NCBI RefSeq assembly: GCF_001619955.1
Contig: NZ_LQQO01000005.1
Location: 1-64,000, forward strand
Origin: Sphingomonas hankookensis
GTDB lineage: Bacteria > Pseudomonadota > Alphaproteobacteria > Sphingomonadales > Sphingomonadaceae
Direction of reading: 5' to 3'
Length of the DNA: 64,000 nucleotides
Numbering within the stretch: the first letter of the stretch is position 1; each line of letters opens with the position of its first letter. The position numbers were made by a program, and so were the translations under genes. Shown here one piece after another: positions 47,170-56,021 of this stretch. A model generated the notes under the pieces. That model did no database searches and was not told the DNA's origin. It saw only the letters and a list, made by a program, of their open reading frames with translations.

Positions 47170-47195
47170 GAAGCAGACCCTTGTGAAGCCGCCGC

Positions 47196-49688
47196 ATGAC
47201 CGACTGGCGCCTCGCATGGACGTTCGCCCGCCGCGAACTCGACGCGCGCTTCCGCGGCCTGCGCCTCCTCCTCGTCTGCCTGATCCTCGGCGTCGGCGCG
47301 CTGGCGGCGATCGGCAGCCTTACCCGCTCCATCACCGGCGAACTCGCCGCACGCGGGCAGAGCCTGCTGGGCGGCGATCTCGAACTCTCCGTGTCGCAGC
47401 GACCCGCCGATCCCGCCGAGCGCCGGGCGATGGCGAAGCTCGGCCGCGTGTCCGAAACGCTGCGCATGCAGTCGATGGGTGTCAACTTCGACGGCCAGAC
47501 CGCCCCGATCGAGCTGAAGGCGGTCGACACCGCCTATCCGCTCTACGGCACGCTCACCCTGCAAAACGGCGCCGCCCGTCCGCTGTCGCCGACCGAGACC
47601 TATGTCGGACCGGCACTGGTCGAACGGCTGAAACTGCGCGTCGGCGGTTCCGTCCGCTACGGCACGGCGTGCTTCACCGTCGCCGGGATCATCGCCGACG
47701 AACCCGACCGGCTGAGCGAAGGCTTCACGCTGGGCGCGGTGGCATTGGTGTCGCTCGACGGGCTACAACGCACCGGCCTGATCGCGCCGGGCAGCCTGTA
47801 CGAGAGCAAATACCGCATCGCCAGCCGCTACGATCCGGCGCAGGCTATCGCTGCATTTACAAAGCGTTATCCCGCGCAGGGCTGGGACAGCCGCACCCGC
47901 GACCGCGCCTCGCCCGGTGCCGAACGCTTCCTGACGCGGATGGGGGAATTCCTCGTGCTGGTCGGGCTGACCGCGCTGGTCATCGCCGGCATCGGGGTCG
48001 GCAACGGCGTGTCGAGCTACCTCGCCACCCGTCGCTCCAGCATCGCCACGCTAAAGGTGCTGGGCGCCACCTCCGGCCTGATCGCGCGGGTCTATCTGCT
48101 TCAGATCGTTGCCGTTTCCGCCATCGGCATCGCGATCGGGCTGGCGATCGGAATCGCGGCCGTGCCGCTGATCGTGGCGCTGGCGGGCGATGTCCTGCCG
48201 GTCGCGCCGGCCTTCGCGATCCATCCGCTGCCGCTGGTTCAGGCCGCCGCCTATGGCCTGCTGATCGCGCTGGCCTTTGCCGCCCCGCCGTTGTTGGCGG
48301 CAGGCGCGGTGCCCGCCGCCGGGCTGCTGCGCGGGGTCCATGACGGGCGCTCCGCCCCCCGGTGGAAGGCGGCGGCGTGGATGGGCGCGGCCTTTGCCGG
48401 CATCGTCGCGCTGGTGCTCGCGACTAGCGAACGCCCTTGGTTCGGCGCGGCATTCCTCGGCGCGGCGGGCGGACTTCTCCTGCTATTGTCGGCACTTGGC
48501 TGGCTGATCCGCAGGCTGGCCGCCCGCCTGCCCCGCTCGCGCAGGCCACTATGGCGCCTCGCCGTGGCCGCGCTCCACCGCCCCGGCGCCCGCACCGGCG
48601 CGCTGGTCGTGGCGCTGGGCCTCGGCCTCACCCTGTTCGTGCTGCTGGCCGCCATCCGCACCAGCCTGGACGCCAACATCCAACGGACCGTTCCGGCGCG
48701 CGCACCCGCGCTTTTTGCCCTCGACGTGCCCCCGACCCGCGAATCATCGTTTCGCGACACCATCGCCAACATCCAGCCCGACGGCGACGTCCAGACCGTG
48801 CCCCTGATGCGCGGCACCATCACCGCCTATGGCACCACCCGCGTCGCCGACCTGAAGACCATTCCCGAAGGCGCCTGGGCACTGCGCGGCGAACGCGGCC
48901 TGACCTTCGCCGCCACCCTCCCGCCGGGCAGCGAACTGGTCGCGGGCACATGGTGGCCGGCCGACTATACCGGCCCGCCGCTCGTCTCGGTCGACGAACG
49001 CATGGCGCAGGCGCTGGACCTGAAGCTGGGCGATCCGCTCACGATCAGCGTCGCCGGACAGGAACGCACCGCGCGCATCGCCTCGCTGCGCAAGATCGCG
49101 TGGGACACGATGGGCTTCAATTTCGTGATGGTGTTCAGCCCCAACGCGCTGTCCGACGTGCCGCACAATCTCGCGGCGACGATTACCATGCCTCCGGGCC
49201 GCGAGCGCGACGTCGTCCGCGCGCTGTCCGCCGGCTTCCCCTCGACCTCGGTCGTGGAGGTGCGCGAGGTGATCGGGCAGGTCCGCACCATCGTCTCGCA
49301 GATGGCGACCGCCATCGCAGCGGCAGCGGGCATCGCGATCCTTGCCGGCATCGCCGTTCTGGTCGGCGCGATCGCCGCCGCGCGCGAGACGCGGACCTAT
49401 GATTCGGTGATCCTGAAGACGCTCGGCGCGACGCGCGGACAGATATTGGCGGCGCAGGCGCTGGAATATCTGCTGCTGGCGGTCATCCTCGCCGCGCTGG
49501 CGGCGGCGATCGGGATTGCGGGCGCCTGGTATGTCGTGGTCGAGCTGTTCGCGTTCGACTGGCTGCCCGACTACGGCGCGATCGCCGCGACGCTGGCGGT
49601 CGGGGTCGGGGTAACGGTGGGGATCGGGTTGTTGGGGGCGCTGCCGATCCTGAGCGCGCGGCCGGCGCGGGCGCTCAGGGAGCTGTAA
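47196..49688 (+). CDS. FtsX-family ABC transporter permease (YbbP-like)
   Basis: An 830-residue permease with two FtsX/MacB-like halves: an N-terminal helix (LLLVCLILGVGALAAIGSL), a periplasmic domain, three helices around residues 250-380, a second cluster near 395-490, another periplasmic domain, and three C-terminal helices. This is the YbbP pattern. With the YbbA-like ATPase it probably acts on envelope lipids or lipoproteins; the exact substrate of this group is unknown. The gene ends next to a family B repeat. Confidence 0.9.
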   Translation: MTDWRLAWTFARRELDARFRGLRLLLVCLILGVGALAAIGSLTRSITGELAARGQSLLGGDLELSVSQRPADPAERRAMAKLGRVSETLRMQSMGVNFDGQTAPIELKAVDTAYPLYGTLTLQNGAARPLSPTETYVGPALVERLKLRVGGSVRYGTACFTVAGIIADEPDRLSEGFTLGAVALVSLDGLQRTGLIAPGSLYESKYRIASRYDPAQAIAAFTKRYPAQGWDSRTRDRASPGAERFLTRMGEFLVLVGLTALVIAGIGVGNGVSSYLATRRSSIATLKVLGATSGLIARVYLLQIVAVSAIGIAIGLAIGIAAVPLIVALAGDVLPVAPAFAIHPLPLVQAAAYGLLIALAFAAPPLLAAGAVPAAGLLRGVHDGRSAPRWKAAAWMGAAFAGIVALVLATSERPWFGAAFLGAAGGLLLLLSALGWLIRRLAARLPRSRRPLWRLAVAALHRPGARTGALVVALGLGLTLFVLLAAIRTSLDANIQRTVPARAPALFALDVPPTRESSFRDTIANIQPDGDVQTVPLMRGTITAYGTTRVADLKTIPEGAWALRGERGLTFAATLPPGSELVAGTWWPADYTGPPLVSVDERMAQALDLKLGDPLTISVAGQERTARIASLRKIAWDTMGFNFVMVFSPNALSDVPHNLAATITMPPGRERDVVRALSAGFPSTSVVEVREVIGQVRTIVSQMATAIAAAAGIAILAGIAVLVGAIAAARETRTYDSVILKTLGATRGQILAAQALEYLLLAVILAALAAAIGIAGAWYVVVELFAFDWLPDYGAIAATLAVGVGVTVGIGLLGALPILSARPARALREL

Positions 49689-49830
49689 CTCCTCCCCGGC
49701 ACGGGGAGGGGGACCAGCCGCAGGCTGGTGGAGGGGGGGGTCCGCATACGGCACGATCGCGTTTCGCCGACACCCCCCCTCCACCACCGCTTCGCGGCGG
49801 TCCCCCTCCCCGCACGGCGGGGAGGGTCTG
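49689..49830. repeat. Long palindromic repeat (family B) between convergent genes
   Basis: About 140 bases: CTCCTCCCCGGCACGGGGAG then a GAGGGGGACC...GGTGGAGGGG arm, a short unique centre, and the inverted complement (CCCCCCTCCACCACCGC ... GTCCCCCTCCCCGC). The same family occurs at 61447-61583. It lies exactly between the stops of the permease and helicase genes and may serve both as a terminator. Confidence 0.8.
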
Positions 49831-49833
49831 GGA

Positions 49834-51294
49834 TTACGCCGTTGCGCGCGGAGCGCCGCCGCGACCACGGCCGCCACGGCCGCGACCGCCGCCGCCACCC
49901 GGACGGCCACCGCCACCGGGACGCCCGCCACCGCCGGCACCGGCTTCACGCGGCGGACGACCGCCACCGCCCTGCCCCTCACCGCGCTGCGGCTGACCGC
50001 CGCCGCGTGCCGGATTGCCGACCGGACCGCCGCGACCATGGACCGGCTTGGCGCCATGGGCATGGGTCGCACGCGGCCGCGCGGGCCCGCGCTCGCTGGG
50101 CAGGCGCTCGGGCCGATCCGGGGCATAGGGCGCGCGGCTCGCCTTGATCTGCGCGCTCTGCTGCAGGAAATCGTCGGGCAGCGGCACGACCTCGACCTTC
50201 TGCTTGGTCAGCCGCTCGATGCCCTTGAGGTACGGCCGCTCGTCGTCCGCGCAGAAGCTGAACGCCACACCCGACGCACCCGCGCGTGCGGTGCGCCCGA
50301 TGCGGTGGACGTACTGCTCCGAGACGTTGGGCAGTTCGAAGTTCACCACATGGCTGACGCCCGACACGTCGATGCCGCGCGCGGCGATGTCGGTGGCGAC
50401 CAGGATCGGCACCGTGCCGTCGCGGAACGCCGCCAGCGCCCGCTCACGCTGCGGCTGCGACTTGTTGCCGTGGATCGCGTTCGACGCGATGCCGTTGGCC
50501 GCCAGCAGCTTCACGACGCGGTCGGCGCCGTGTTTGGTGCGGGTGAATACCAGGGCTCGGTCAATCTTTGTATTGCGGAAGAACATGGTCAGCAGCGTCT
50601 GCTTCTCCGCCTGCTGGACGAAGGTAACGTACTGCTCGACGCGTTCGGCGGTCGACGATACCGGCGTCACCTGCACGGTCGCCGGATCGGTCAGATACTT
50701 GTCGGCCAGCTCGCGAATGTCCTTGGGCATCGTCGCCGAGAAGAACAGCGTCTGGCGCGATTTCGGCACCATCGACACGATGCGGCGCAGCGCGTGGATG
50801 AAGCCCAGGTCGAGCATCTGGTCGGCTTCGTCGAGGACGAGGATCTCGAGCTCGCCCAGCCCCAGGCACTTCTGGTCGATCAGGTCGAGCAACCGGCCCG
50901 GCGTCGCGACGAGGATGTCGACGCCTGCCGCCACATCGCGGATGTTGCGCGGCACCGGCACGCCGCCGAACACGGTCGCGACGGTCAGCTTACTGTGCTT
51001 GGCATAGGCGCGGGCATTGTCGGCGATCTGGCTGACCAGTTCGCGGGTCGGGGCCAGCACCAGCATGCGGCAGCGCATCGGGCGGCGGCGGACATTGGCC
51101 TTCACCAACAGGTCGATCGAGGGCAGCACGAACGCGGCGGTCTTGCCGGTGCCGGTCTGGGCGATGCCCAGCAGGTCGCGCCCTTCGAGCACGAGCGGGA
51201 TGGCATCGCGCTGGATCGGGGTGGGGGTTTCGTAATTCTTGGCGGCGAGCGCGTCGAGGATCGACTTCGACAGGCCAAGCGACTGGAAGGACAT
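49834..51294 (-). CDS. DEAD-box RNA helicase (RhlE-like) with RGG-rich tail
   Basis: A 486-residue ATP-dependent RNA helicase. Motifs are complete: Q-motif TPIQRDAIP, motif I AQTGTGKT, motif Ia PTRELVSQI, VLDEADQML, SAT in FFSATMPKD, ATDIAARGID and HRIGRTARAG. The last ~90 residues are Gly/Arg-rich (GGGRPGGGG, GRGRGG), a typical RNA-binding tail. ATG at 51294 has AGGA six bases upstream. It probably serves in ribosome assembly or RNA decay. A long leader precedes it. Confidence 0.93.
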   Translation of the reverse strand: MSFQSLGLSKSILDALAAKNYETPTPIQRDAIPLVLEGRDLLGIAQTGTGKTAAFVLPSIDLLVKANVRRRPMRCRMLVLAPTRELVSQIADNARAYAKHSKLTVATVFGGVPVPRNIRDVAAGVDILVATPGRLLDLIDQKCLGLGELEILVLDEADQMLDLGFIHALRRIVSMVPKSRQTLFFSATMPKDIRELADKYLTDPATVQVTPVSSTAERVEQYVTFVQQAEKQTLLTMFFRNTKIDRALVFTRTKHGADRVVKLLAANGIASNAIHGNKSQPQRERALAAFRDGTVPILVATDIAARGIDVSGVSHVVNFELPNVSEQYVHRIGRTARAGASGVAFSFCADDERPYLKGIERLTKQKVEVVPLPDDFLQQSAQIKASRAPYAPDRPERLPSERGPARPRATHAHGAKPVHGRGGPVGNPARGGGQPQRGEGQGGGGRPPREAGAGGGGRPGGGGRPGGGGGRGRGGRGRGGAPRATA

Positions 51295-51360
51295 GACAGT
51301 TCCTGCAAATAGGTCCGGCAGCCGTGGACGCCGACGACAATGGCGCACGGATGGCGGGGC

Positions 51361-51492
51361 AAAAAATTGCGACCCGCGTGACTAGGGAAGCCGGGTTAAG
51401 CGACGCGGAGCCGAGACCATAAGGTCCGATCACGCTGCCTGAAAAAGCGTCGCTGCGCTGCGGCAAATAGGCGAAACCCTGACGCAGGTCAA
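51361..51492 (-). promoter_or_regulatory. Probable promoter and long leader of the DEAD-box helicase gene
   Basis: On the minus strand TTGACC (51487-51492) and TATTTG (51464-51469) are 17 bases apart, a plausible sigma-70-type promoter. It would give a leader of about 160 bases. Within it, CCGCGT/ACGCGG arms (51374-51408) precede a run of six T (51361-51366 on the plus strand as A), which resembles a weak attenuator. Confidence 0.4.
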
Positions 51493-51558
51493 GAAGATGC
51501 TGTACGCCACCGCCAATTCGCGCTGGCAACGGCGGATTCTCGCGCCTAGAAGCACCGC

Positions 51559-52650
51559 ATGTCCGAAACCGTATCGGCCGACATTCCCGTCGAAGAATTG
51601 CCCCGCCGTCACCTGCGTCTGCTGGGCGAGGCCGCCGACCGGCTGCTCGCGGCGGAGGACCCGGCGGGGATGGTCGACGACCTCTTCGCGCTGATCGCCG
51701 AGGAACTGCGGCTCGACGTATTCTTCAACTATCGGCTCGACGGCGAAGTGCTGACGCTGGTCGCCCATGCCGGACTGACCGAGGCGGAAGCGGCATCGGG
51801 CGCGGAACTGGCCGTGGGTCAGGCAGTCTGCGGTTGCGCCGCGCGCCAGCGCCGCCCGATCCAGGCGTTCGGCATCCAGTCGTCCGACGACCCGCTGACC
51901 GATTTCGTGCGCCTGCTGGGCATCGACGCCTATGCCTGTACCCCGCTGGTGCATGGCAGCGAACTGCTCGGCACGCTGGGCTTCGGGCGGCGCTGGACCG
52001 ATCAGTTCGACGCCGACGAACTGACCTTCCTCCACACCATCTGCCATTATGTCGCGCTGGCCAAATACCGGCTGAAGATCGAGGCGGAGCTGCGCGAGGG
52101 GATCGCGTCGCGCGAACGGCTGCTGGGCGAACTCAACCACCGCGTACGCAACGCGTTGCAGGCGGCGGTGGCGGTCGTCCGGCTGGGCGCGGCGGACAGC
52201 AGCGACGATGCCGCGCGCACCGCGCTGGCAGGGGCGGCCGAACGGCTCGAAGTGCTCGCCGCCGCGCATCGCCCGCTTTATGCGACCGACAGCCCGAGCC
52301 GGATCGATATCGCCGCGCTGATCGAATCGCTCGTCGATCGCAGCGACGACGAAGTGGTCGAGGTCACGGTGAGCGGCACCCCGACCCTGCCGGTCGAACA
52401 GGCGGCGGCGGTCGCGCTGCTGACCCACGCCTTCCTAGCCGCCGATCCCGATATCGTGACCCATGTCGCGATCGACATGGCGGCCGATCTGCTGCGCATC
52501 ACGCTGACCGGGCCGGGCATGGGAGCGGCGCGCCCGGCACTGGACGAGGGGCGGCTGGTCCGCGGGCTGGCACGGCAGCTGCGGGCCGAGGTGGCGCGCG
52601 ACGGCGGCGACCGGCTGACCATCGCCGTGCCGGTGCCGCATTATGGCTGA
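51559..52650 (+). CDS. GAF-domain sensor histidine kinase (HisKA_2 type) with atypical ATPase domain
   Basis: A 363-residue cytoplasmic kinase. A GAF domain (about 36-168) precedes a HisKA_2 dimerisation domain with the phospho-acceptor His194 in ELNHRVRNAL. The C-terminal part should be an HATPase, but where the N-box Asn normally sits the chain reads AVALLTHAFLAADP (about 285-296), and the G-boxes are reduced to TGPGMG. It may be catalytically weak, or a phosphotransfer protein. It overlaps the receiver gene by eight bases, so the two are coupled. Confidence 0.85.
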   Translation: MSETVSADIPVEELPRRHLRLLGEAADRLLAAEDPAGMVDDLFALIAEELRLDVFFNYRLDGEVLTLVAHAGLTEAEAASGAELAVGQAVCGCAARQRRPIQAFGIQSSDDPLTDFVRLLGIDAYACTPLVHGSELLGTLGFGRRWTDQFDADELTFLHTICHYVALAKYRLKIEAELREGIASRERLLGELNHRVRNALQAAVAVVRLGAADSSDDAARTALAGAAERLEVLAAAHRPLYATDSPSRIDIAALIESLVDRSDDEVVEVTVSGTPTLPVEQAAAVALLTHAFLAADPDIVTHVAIDMAADLLRITLTGPGMGAARPALDEGRLVRGLARQLRAEVARDGGDRLTIAVPVPHYG

Positions 52651-53047
52651 CCCCTTGCGCATCCTGCTGGTCGAGGACGAAGCGCTGGTCGCGATGCTGG
52701 TCGAGGACGCGCTGGTCCTGCACGGCCATGTCGTCACCGGCATCGCCGATACCCGCGCCGATGCGCTGGCGCTGGCCGATGCCGATCGTCCCGACCTGGC
52801 GCTGTGCGACGTGCGGCTGGCGCGCGGCGATTGCGGTCGCGACGTGGCGACGACGCTGGCGGAACGCGGCATTCCCTGCCTGTTCCTGAGCGGCAATTGC
52901 CCCGACAGCTCCGACCATCCGCTGATCCTGGGCTGCGTCGCCAAGCCGTTCCACACCGCCGCGTTGGGGCGGGTGATCGAGGCTGCGTTGATCCGGCTGC
53001 ACGGCGGCGAACCGGAACGCGTGCCGGCCGAGTTGCGCTTTTACTAG
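52643..53047 (+). CDS. Single-domain response regulator
   Basis: A 134-residue receiver with no output domain. The acidic pair is E11/D12 (LLVEDE), the phospho-acceptor Asp56 in ALCDVRLA, the switch Ser83 in FLSGN, and Lys101 in VAKPF, so the active site is complete. It starts inside the kinase gene. A stand-alone receiver paired with a HisKA_2 kinase commonly works in a phosphorelay or by protein binding, as in alphaproteobacterial general-stress circuits; the target is unknown. Confidence 0.9.
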   Translation: MADPLRILLVEDEALVAMLVEDALVLHGHVVTGIADTRADALALADADRPDLALCDVRLARGDCGRDVATTLAERGIPCLFLSGNCPDSSDHPLILGCVAKPFHTAALGRVIEAALIRLHGGEPERVPAELRFY

Positions 53048-53103
53048 TTGCGACTTGCCCGTCGATGATCGGCATCGACGCGGTCGACGTAACAGTCATT
53101 TCC

Positions 53104-53189
53104 GTCACCCCGGGCTTGACCCGGGGTCCCGCTTTTTACGGCGGTGGAGAAGAAGAAGGGGGACCCCGGATCGAGTCCGGGGTGACGAC
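53104..53189. repeat. Palindromic repeat doublet (family C)
   Basis: GTCACCCCGGGCTTGACCCGGGG at the left, a GTCCCGCTTTTT...AGAAGAAG centre, and ACCCCGGATCGAGTCCGGGGTGAC at the right in inverted orientation. The copy at 54781 shares the ends and the centre. It lies between the receiver gene and the convergent recF. Confidence 0.85.
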
Positions 53190-53221
53190 GGGGCACCGGT
53201 TCGCTGCATGCCCCGCACGCG

Positions 53222-54289
53222 CTACACCCGCTCGATCCGCCCGTCCGCGACATGATAGCGGGTGGCATCGCCCGGAATGTCGCTGAACAAAGCGGCCTCG
53301 GTCCCGGTCAGCCATACCTGCCCCGCGCCGCAAGCCCGTGCGAACAGCGCCGCGCGCCGGCCGGGGTCGAGATGCGCGGCAACCTCGTCCAGCAACAGGA
53401 TCGGCCGCCGCCCGGCACGCTCTGCCACCAGCTCGGCATGCGCCAGCACGAGCCCCAGCAACAGCGCCTTCTGCTCGCCGGTCGAACAGCGCGCCGCCGC
53501 CATCCCCCGGTCGCGGTCGGTGACGATCAGGTCGGCGCGGTGCGGTCCGCTGAGCGCCCGCCCCGCCGCCGCGTCGCGCGCACGCCCCGCCGCCAGTTCG
53601 CGCGCGAACAGCGCCGCATCGCCATGCCACCCCTCCAGCGCCAGCGCGGCGCGCGGGAAATCGGTCGCCGGCAAGGCAGCGATCCGGTCGCCCAGCATCG
53701 CAACGCACTCCGCCCGCGCCGCACCCAGCGCCAGCCCATGTTCGACCATCCGCGCCTCCAGCGCCGCCAGCCAGTCGGGATCGGGCGACCCTTCCTCCGC
53801 CAGCAGCCGGTTGCGCTGGCGCATCGCCGCATCGTAGCGCGTCGCCTGCGTCGCATGGGCCGGGTTCAGCGCTAGCGTCATCCGGTCGAGGAAGCGGCGG
53901 CGCTCCCCGGCCGGCTCGACGAACAGCCGGTCCATCGCCGGGGTCAGCCACAGTACCGACAGCCATTCGGCCAGCGCGGTTGCCGCCGCGCCCGCGCCGT
54001 TGATCCGCACGATCCGCCGTTCGGGCGCACCCGCCTGCGTCCCCGTGCCGATCCGGACATCGTCGCCCAGATCGGCTGCGACGCCGAAGCCGCCCGCCCC
54101 GCCCTCGCGCGCCATGTCGGACAGGGCGGCGCGGCGCAGCCCGCGACCCGGCGCCAGCAGCGACACCGCCTCCAGCACATTGGTCTTGCCCGCGCCATTG
54201 GGTCCGCTCAGCACGACGAAACCCGCACCCGGTTCGATGGTGCCGTCCGCATGGTTGCGAAAATCGGTGAGGGTCAGGCGGGTCAGCAT
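53222..54289 (-). CDS. recF: DNA replication/repair protein RecF
   Basis: A 355-residue SMC-like ATPase that loads RecA at gaps through RecOR. It begins [18 protein letters not shown] with Walker [10 protein letters not shown] (about 34-42), then [29 protein letters not shown] and the ABC signature [19 protein letters not shown], with Walker [17 protein letters not shown] at 54289 is chosen because similarity starts there, although the frame is open upstream. It is not next to dnaN here. Confidence 0.94.
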   Translation of the reverse strand: MLTRLTLTDFRNHADGTIEPGAGFVVLSGPNGAGKTNVLEAVSLLAPGRGLRRAALSDMAREGGAGGFGVAADLGDDVRIGTGTQAGAPERRIVRINGAGAAATALAEWLSVLWLTPAMDRLFVEPAGERRRFLDRMTLALNPAHATQATRYDAAMRQRNRLLAEEGSPDPDWLAALEARMVEHGLALGAARAECVAMLGDRIAALPATDFPRAALALEGWHGDAALFARELAAGRARDAAAGRALSGPHRADLIVTDRDRGMAAARCSTGEQKALLLGLVLAHAELVAERAGRRPILLLDEVAAHLDPGRRAALFARACGAGQVWLTGTEAALFSDIPGDATRYHVADGRIERV

Positions 54290-54416
54290 CGGTCCGTGAT
54301 CGTTAGCGGTGCGAAGGCCGCCGCGAAACCCTTGGGCGGCCGCCGCTTTGTTATACGAACGCAACTTTCCGCAGGTTCGGGGATTTGGATGGTTCGACTT
54401 ACGACAGGAACCGCCG

Positions 54417-54758
54417 ATGCCCCGTTTCGTCCTGATGGCCGCCGCCGCCTTCGCGCTGACTGCCTGCGGCTCGCAAAGCCCCGAACAGCAGCGCGCGGAC
54501 CAGCTGCGCGATCAGGCCGATGCCGAAGCCGATGCGATCGAGGCGGCCGCCGAAAACCAGACCGCGCAGATGAAGGTCGAGGCGGAAGGGCTGGTCAATC
54601 AGGCGGGACAGGCCGGTGGCTATGACGCCGAACGATTGAAGGTCCGCGCCGAGGCGATCCGCGAGGAAGCCAAGCTGGTCGAGAAGCAGGCCGAAGCGCG
54701 CGCGAAAGCGGTTCGCGACCGGGGCGACGCGCAGGCGAGCGCGGCGCTGGCGAAGTAA
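54417..54758 (+). CDS. Small coiled-coil lipoprotein of unknown function
   Basis: A 113-residue protein with a lipoprotein signal ([16 protein letters not shown]) and a highly charged helical remainder made of repeats such as [18 protein letters not shown] and [20 protein letters not shown], predicted to form a coiled coil, rather like a small Lpp-type or stress lipoprotein. ATG at 54417 has AGGA upstream; it diverges from recF. Family not recognised. Confidence 0.78.
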   Translation: MPRFVLMAAAAFALTACGSQSPEQQRADQLRDQADAEADAIEAAAENQTAQMKVEAEGLVNQAGQAGGYDAERLKVRAEAIREEAKLVEKQAEARAKAVRDRGDAQASAALAK

Positions 54759-54780
54759 GGCCGTCCCTCCCACATTCGCC

Positions 54781-54864
54781 ATCCCGGACTCGACCCGGTG
54801 TCCCGCTTTTTGCTGCGGTCGGGATAGAAGAAGAAGCGAGACCCCGGATCAAGTCCGGGGTGCC
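54781..54864. repeat. Palindromic repeat doublet (family C)
   Basis: Second copy of the unit at 53104: CCCGGACTCGACCCGG, GTCCCGCTTTTTGC centre, AGAAGAAG, then ACCCCGGATCAAGTCCGGGGT. It lies between the small lipoprotein gene and the convergent coq4. Confidence 0.85.
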
Positions 54865-54885
54865 GTGGTGGGTGTCGTTCCGCCC

Positions 54886-55635
54886 TTAAATCCCCGCCAG
54901 CCCCTGCTCGCGCAGCCGCTTCTGCGCCGCGTGATAGGCCACCGGCTCGGCGATATTCAGCCGCCTGCGCGCCGCGTCGAGCGGCTCGGCCAGCAGCGCC
55001 TCATAATCCTCGGCATGCAGCCAGCGCGCCTTGCGGCCGTGGCGATATCCTTCCCATACCGCCTTGGCGAAGGCCCGCTCGCCGGTGATCCGCAGCGACT
55101 TGAGCGCCGCGCCCAGACCGATCGCCGCCCAGCCCAACCCGCCGGTCTGGGCATAGGAGAAGGCGACGAGGCACGCCTCGCCCAGATGTTCCTCAGCGGT
55201 ATAGCCGGTCAGGATGTGCCAGATGTCGTGGACGTCGCGCTCGCGCCGGCCGAACCATGCGACCGGATGGGCGGCGTCCTGCCAGCCCTCGCCATCGGCA
55301 TAGCTGATGTCGGCAAGGCCCTGTGCCGAAAAGCCGGTGCGGTCGAGGAAGGCGCGATAATGCGCGCCGACGCTTCCCTCCGGCAATGCATCGACCCAGG
55401 CCCGGTCGGAGAAACGCTTCGCCAGTTCGACATGGTCATAGGCGATCCGCCCGCCGCCCGGTTCCTGTAACAACCGGGCATAGTTGCGGTGGCTGGTATC
55501 GGCGTTCAGCGCGCGCATGATGCGGAACACCTGCACCGTATCGTTGCCATCGGCGAGCAGTCGCCGGAGCGCGGCCCATGCCGTGCCCCAGTCGCGCCGC
55601 AATGGTTGGATGGTGTCGAGTCCATGCGCCGCCAT
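54886..55635 (-). CDS. coq4: Ubiquinone biosynthesis protein Coq4
   Basis: A 249-residue Coq4-family protein. The Zn-binding signature HDIWHILTGYTAEEHLGE (HDxxH...E) is intact, preceded by the Pro-rich HPVAWFGRRERDV. Coq4 is involved in ubiquinone assembly, and recent work on the eukaryotic form points to C1 decarboxylation/hydroxylation. ATG at 55635 has GGAGG seven bases upstream. The gene is single; its upstream region holds a strong palindrome that overlaps the likely promoter. Confidence 0.9.
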   Translation of the reverse strand: MAAHGLDTIQPLRRDWGTAWAALRRLLADGNDTVQVFRIMRALNADTSHRNYARLLQEPGGGRIAYDHVELAKRFSDRAWVDALPEGSVGAHYRAFLDRTGFSAQGLADISYADGEGWQDAAHPVAWFGRRERDVHDIWHILTGYTAEEHLGEACLVAFSYAQTGGLGWAAIGLGAALKSLRITGERAFAKAVWEGYRHGRKARWLHAEDYEALLAEPLDAARRRLNIAEPVAYHAAQKRLREQGLAGI

Positions 55636-55647
55636 GACCGCCTCCGT

Positions 55648-55690
55648 TACTTACAATGATGTAAGTATAGCGGCGCCCGATCGTCGTCAA
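55648..55690 (-). promoter_or_regulatory. coq4 promoter with an 8-4-8 operator-like palindrome
   Basis: A perfect palindrome, TACTTACA-ATGA-TGTAAGTA, occupies 55648-55667, 13 bases upstream of the coq4 start codon. On the minus strand TATACT (55664-55669) overlaps it as a -10 box and TTGACG (55685-55690) lies 15 bases further up. The shape (TTACA...TGTAA) is typical of TetR-family operators. A repressor bound here would cover the -10 box. No TetR gene is in the window. Confidence 0.65.
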
Positions 55691-55702
55691 GCCGCGGTGC
55701 GC

Positions 55703-55939
55703 TTACCCCGCCTTGGGCTTGGTCGGCTTGCCATTGTCCACGACGAAGCGCCCGCCGCGTTCGCACGACGCGCTGATGACCGGGAAGGACAGGTCGGTAT
55801 TCTGCGCCAGCATCAGCGGCATCGCCGCCTGACATTCGGCGATCGACTGGTAGCTTGCCGGGGCCACCCGCTCGCGGGTGCAGGTCGCGCCATCGTCGCC
55901 GCAACCCAGGATCGCCATCACATAGACAAGAGGTGCCAT
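55703..55939 (-). CDS. Small exported protein of unknown function
   Basis: A 78-residue protein starting MAPLVYVMAILGCGDDGATC, a short weakly hydrophobic N-terminus that may act as a signal, followed by four cysteines (GCGDDGATC, AECQAAM, SASCERGG), which suggests disulfides outside the cytoplasm. ATG at 55939 has AGGAG seven bases upstream. It diverges from the ABC transporter gene. It resembles short conserved alphaproteobacterial hypothetical proteins; no function is known to me. Confidence 0.7.
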   Translation of the reverse strand: MAPLVYVMAILGCGDDGATCTRERVAPASYQSIAECQAAMPLMLAQNTDLSFPVISASCERGGRFVVDNGKPTKPKAG

Positions 55940-56021
55940 GTCCCGTCTCCTCGATGGTTTCAATACATTGGTAAGCACCTTGTTCCGACGAAGCGTTGCC
56001 TATCTGCGCCCGCCTCCCCAA

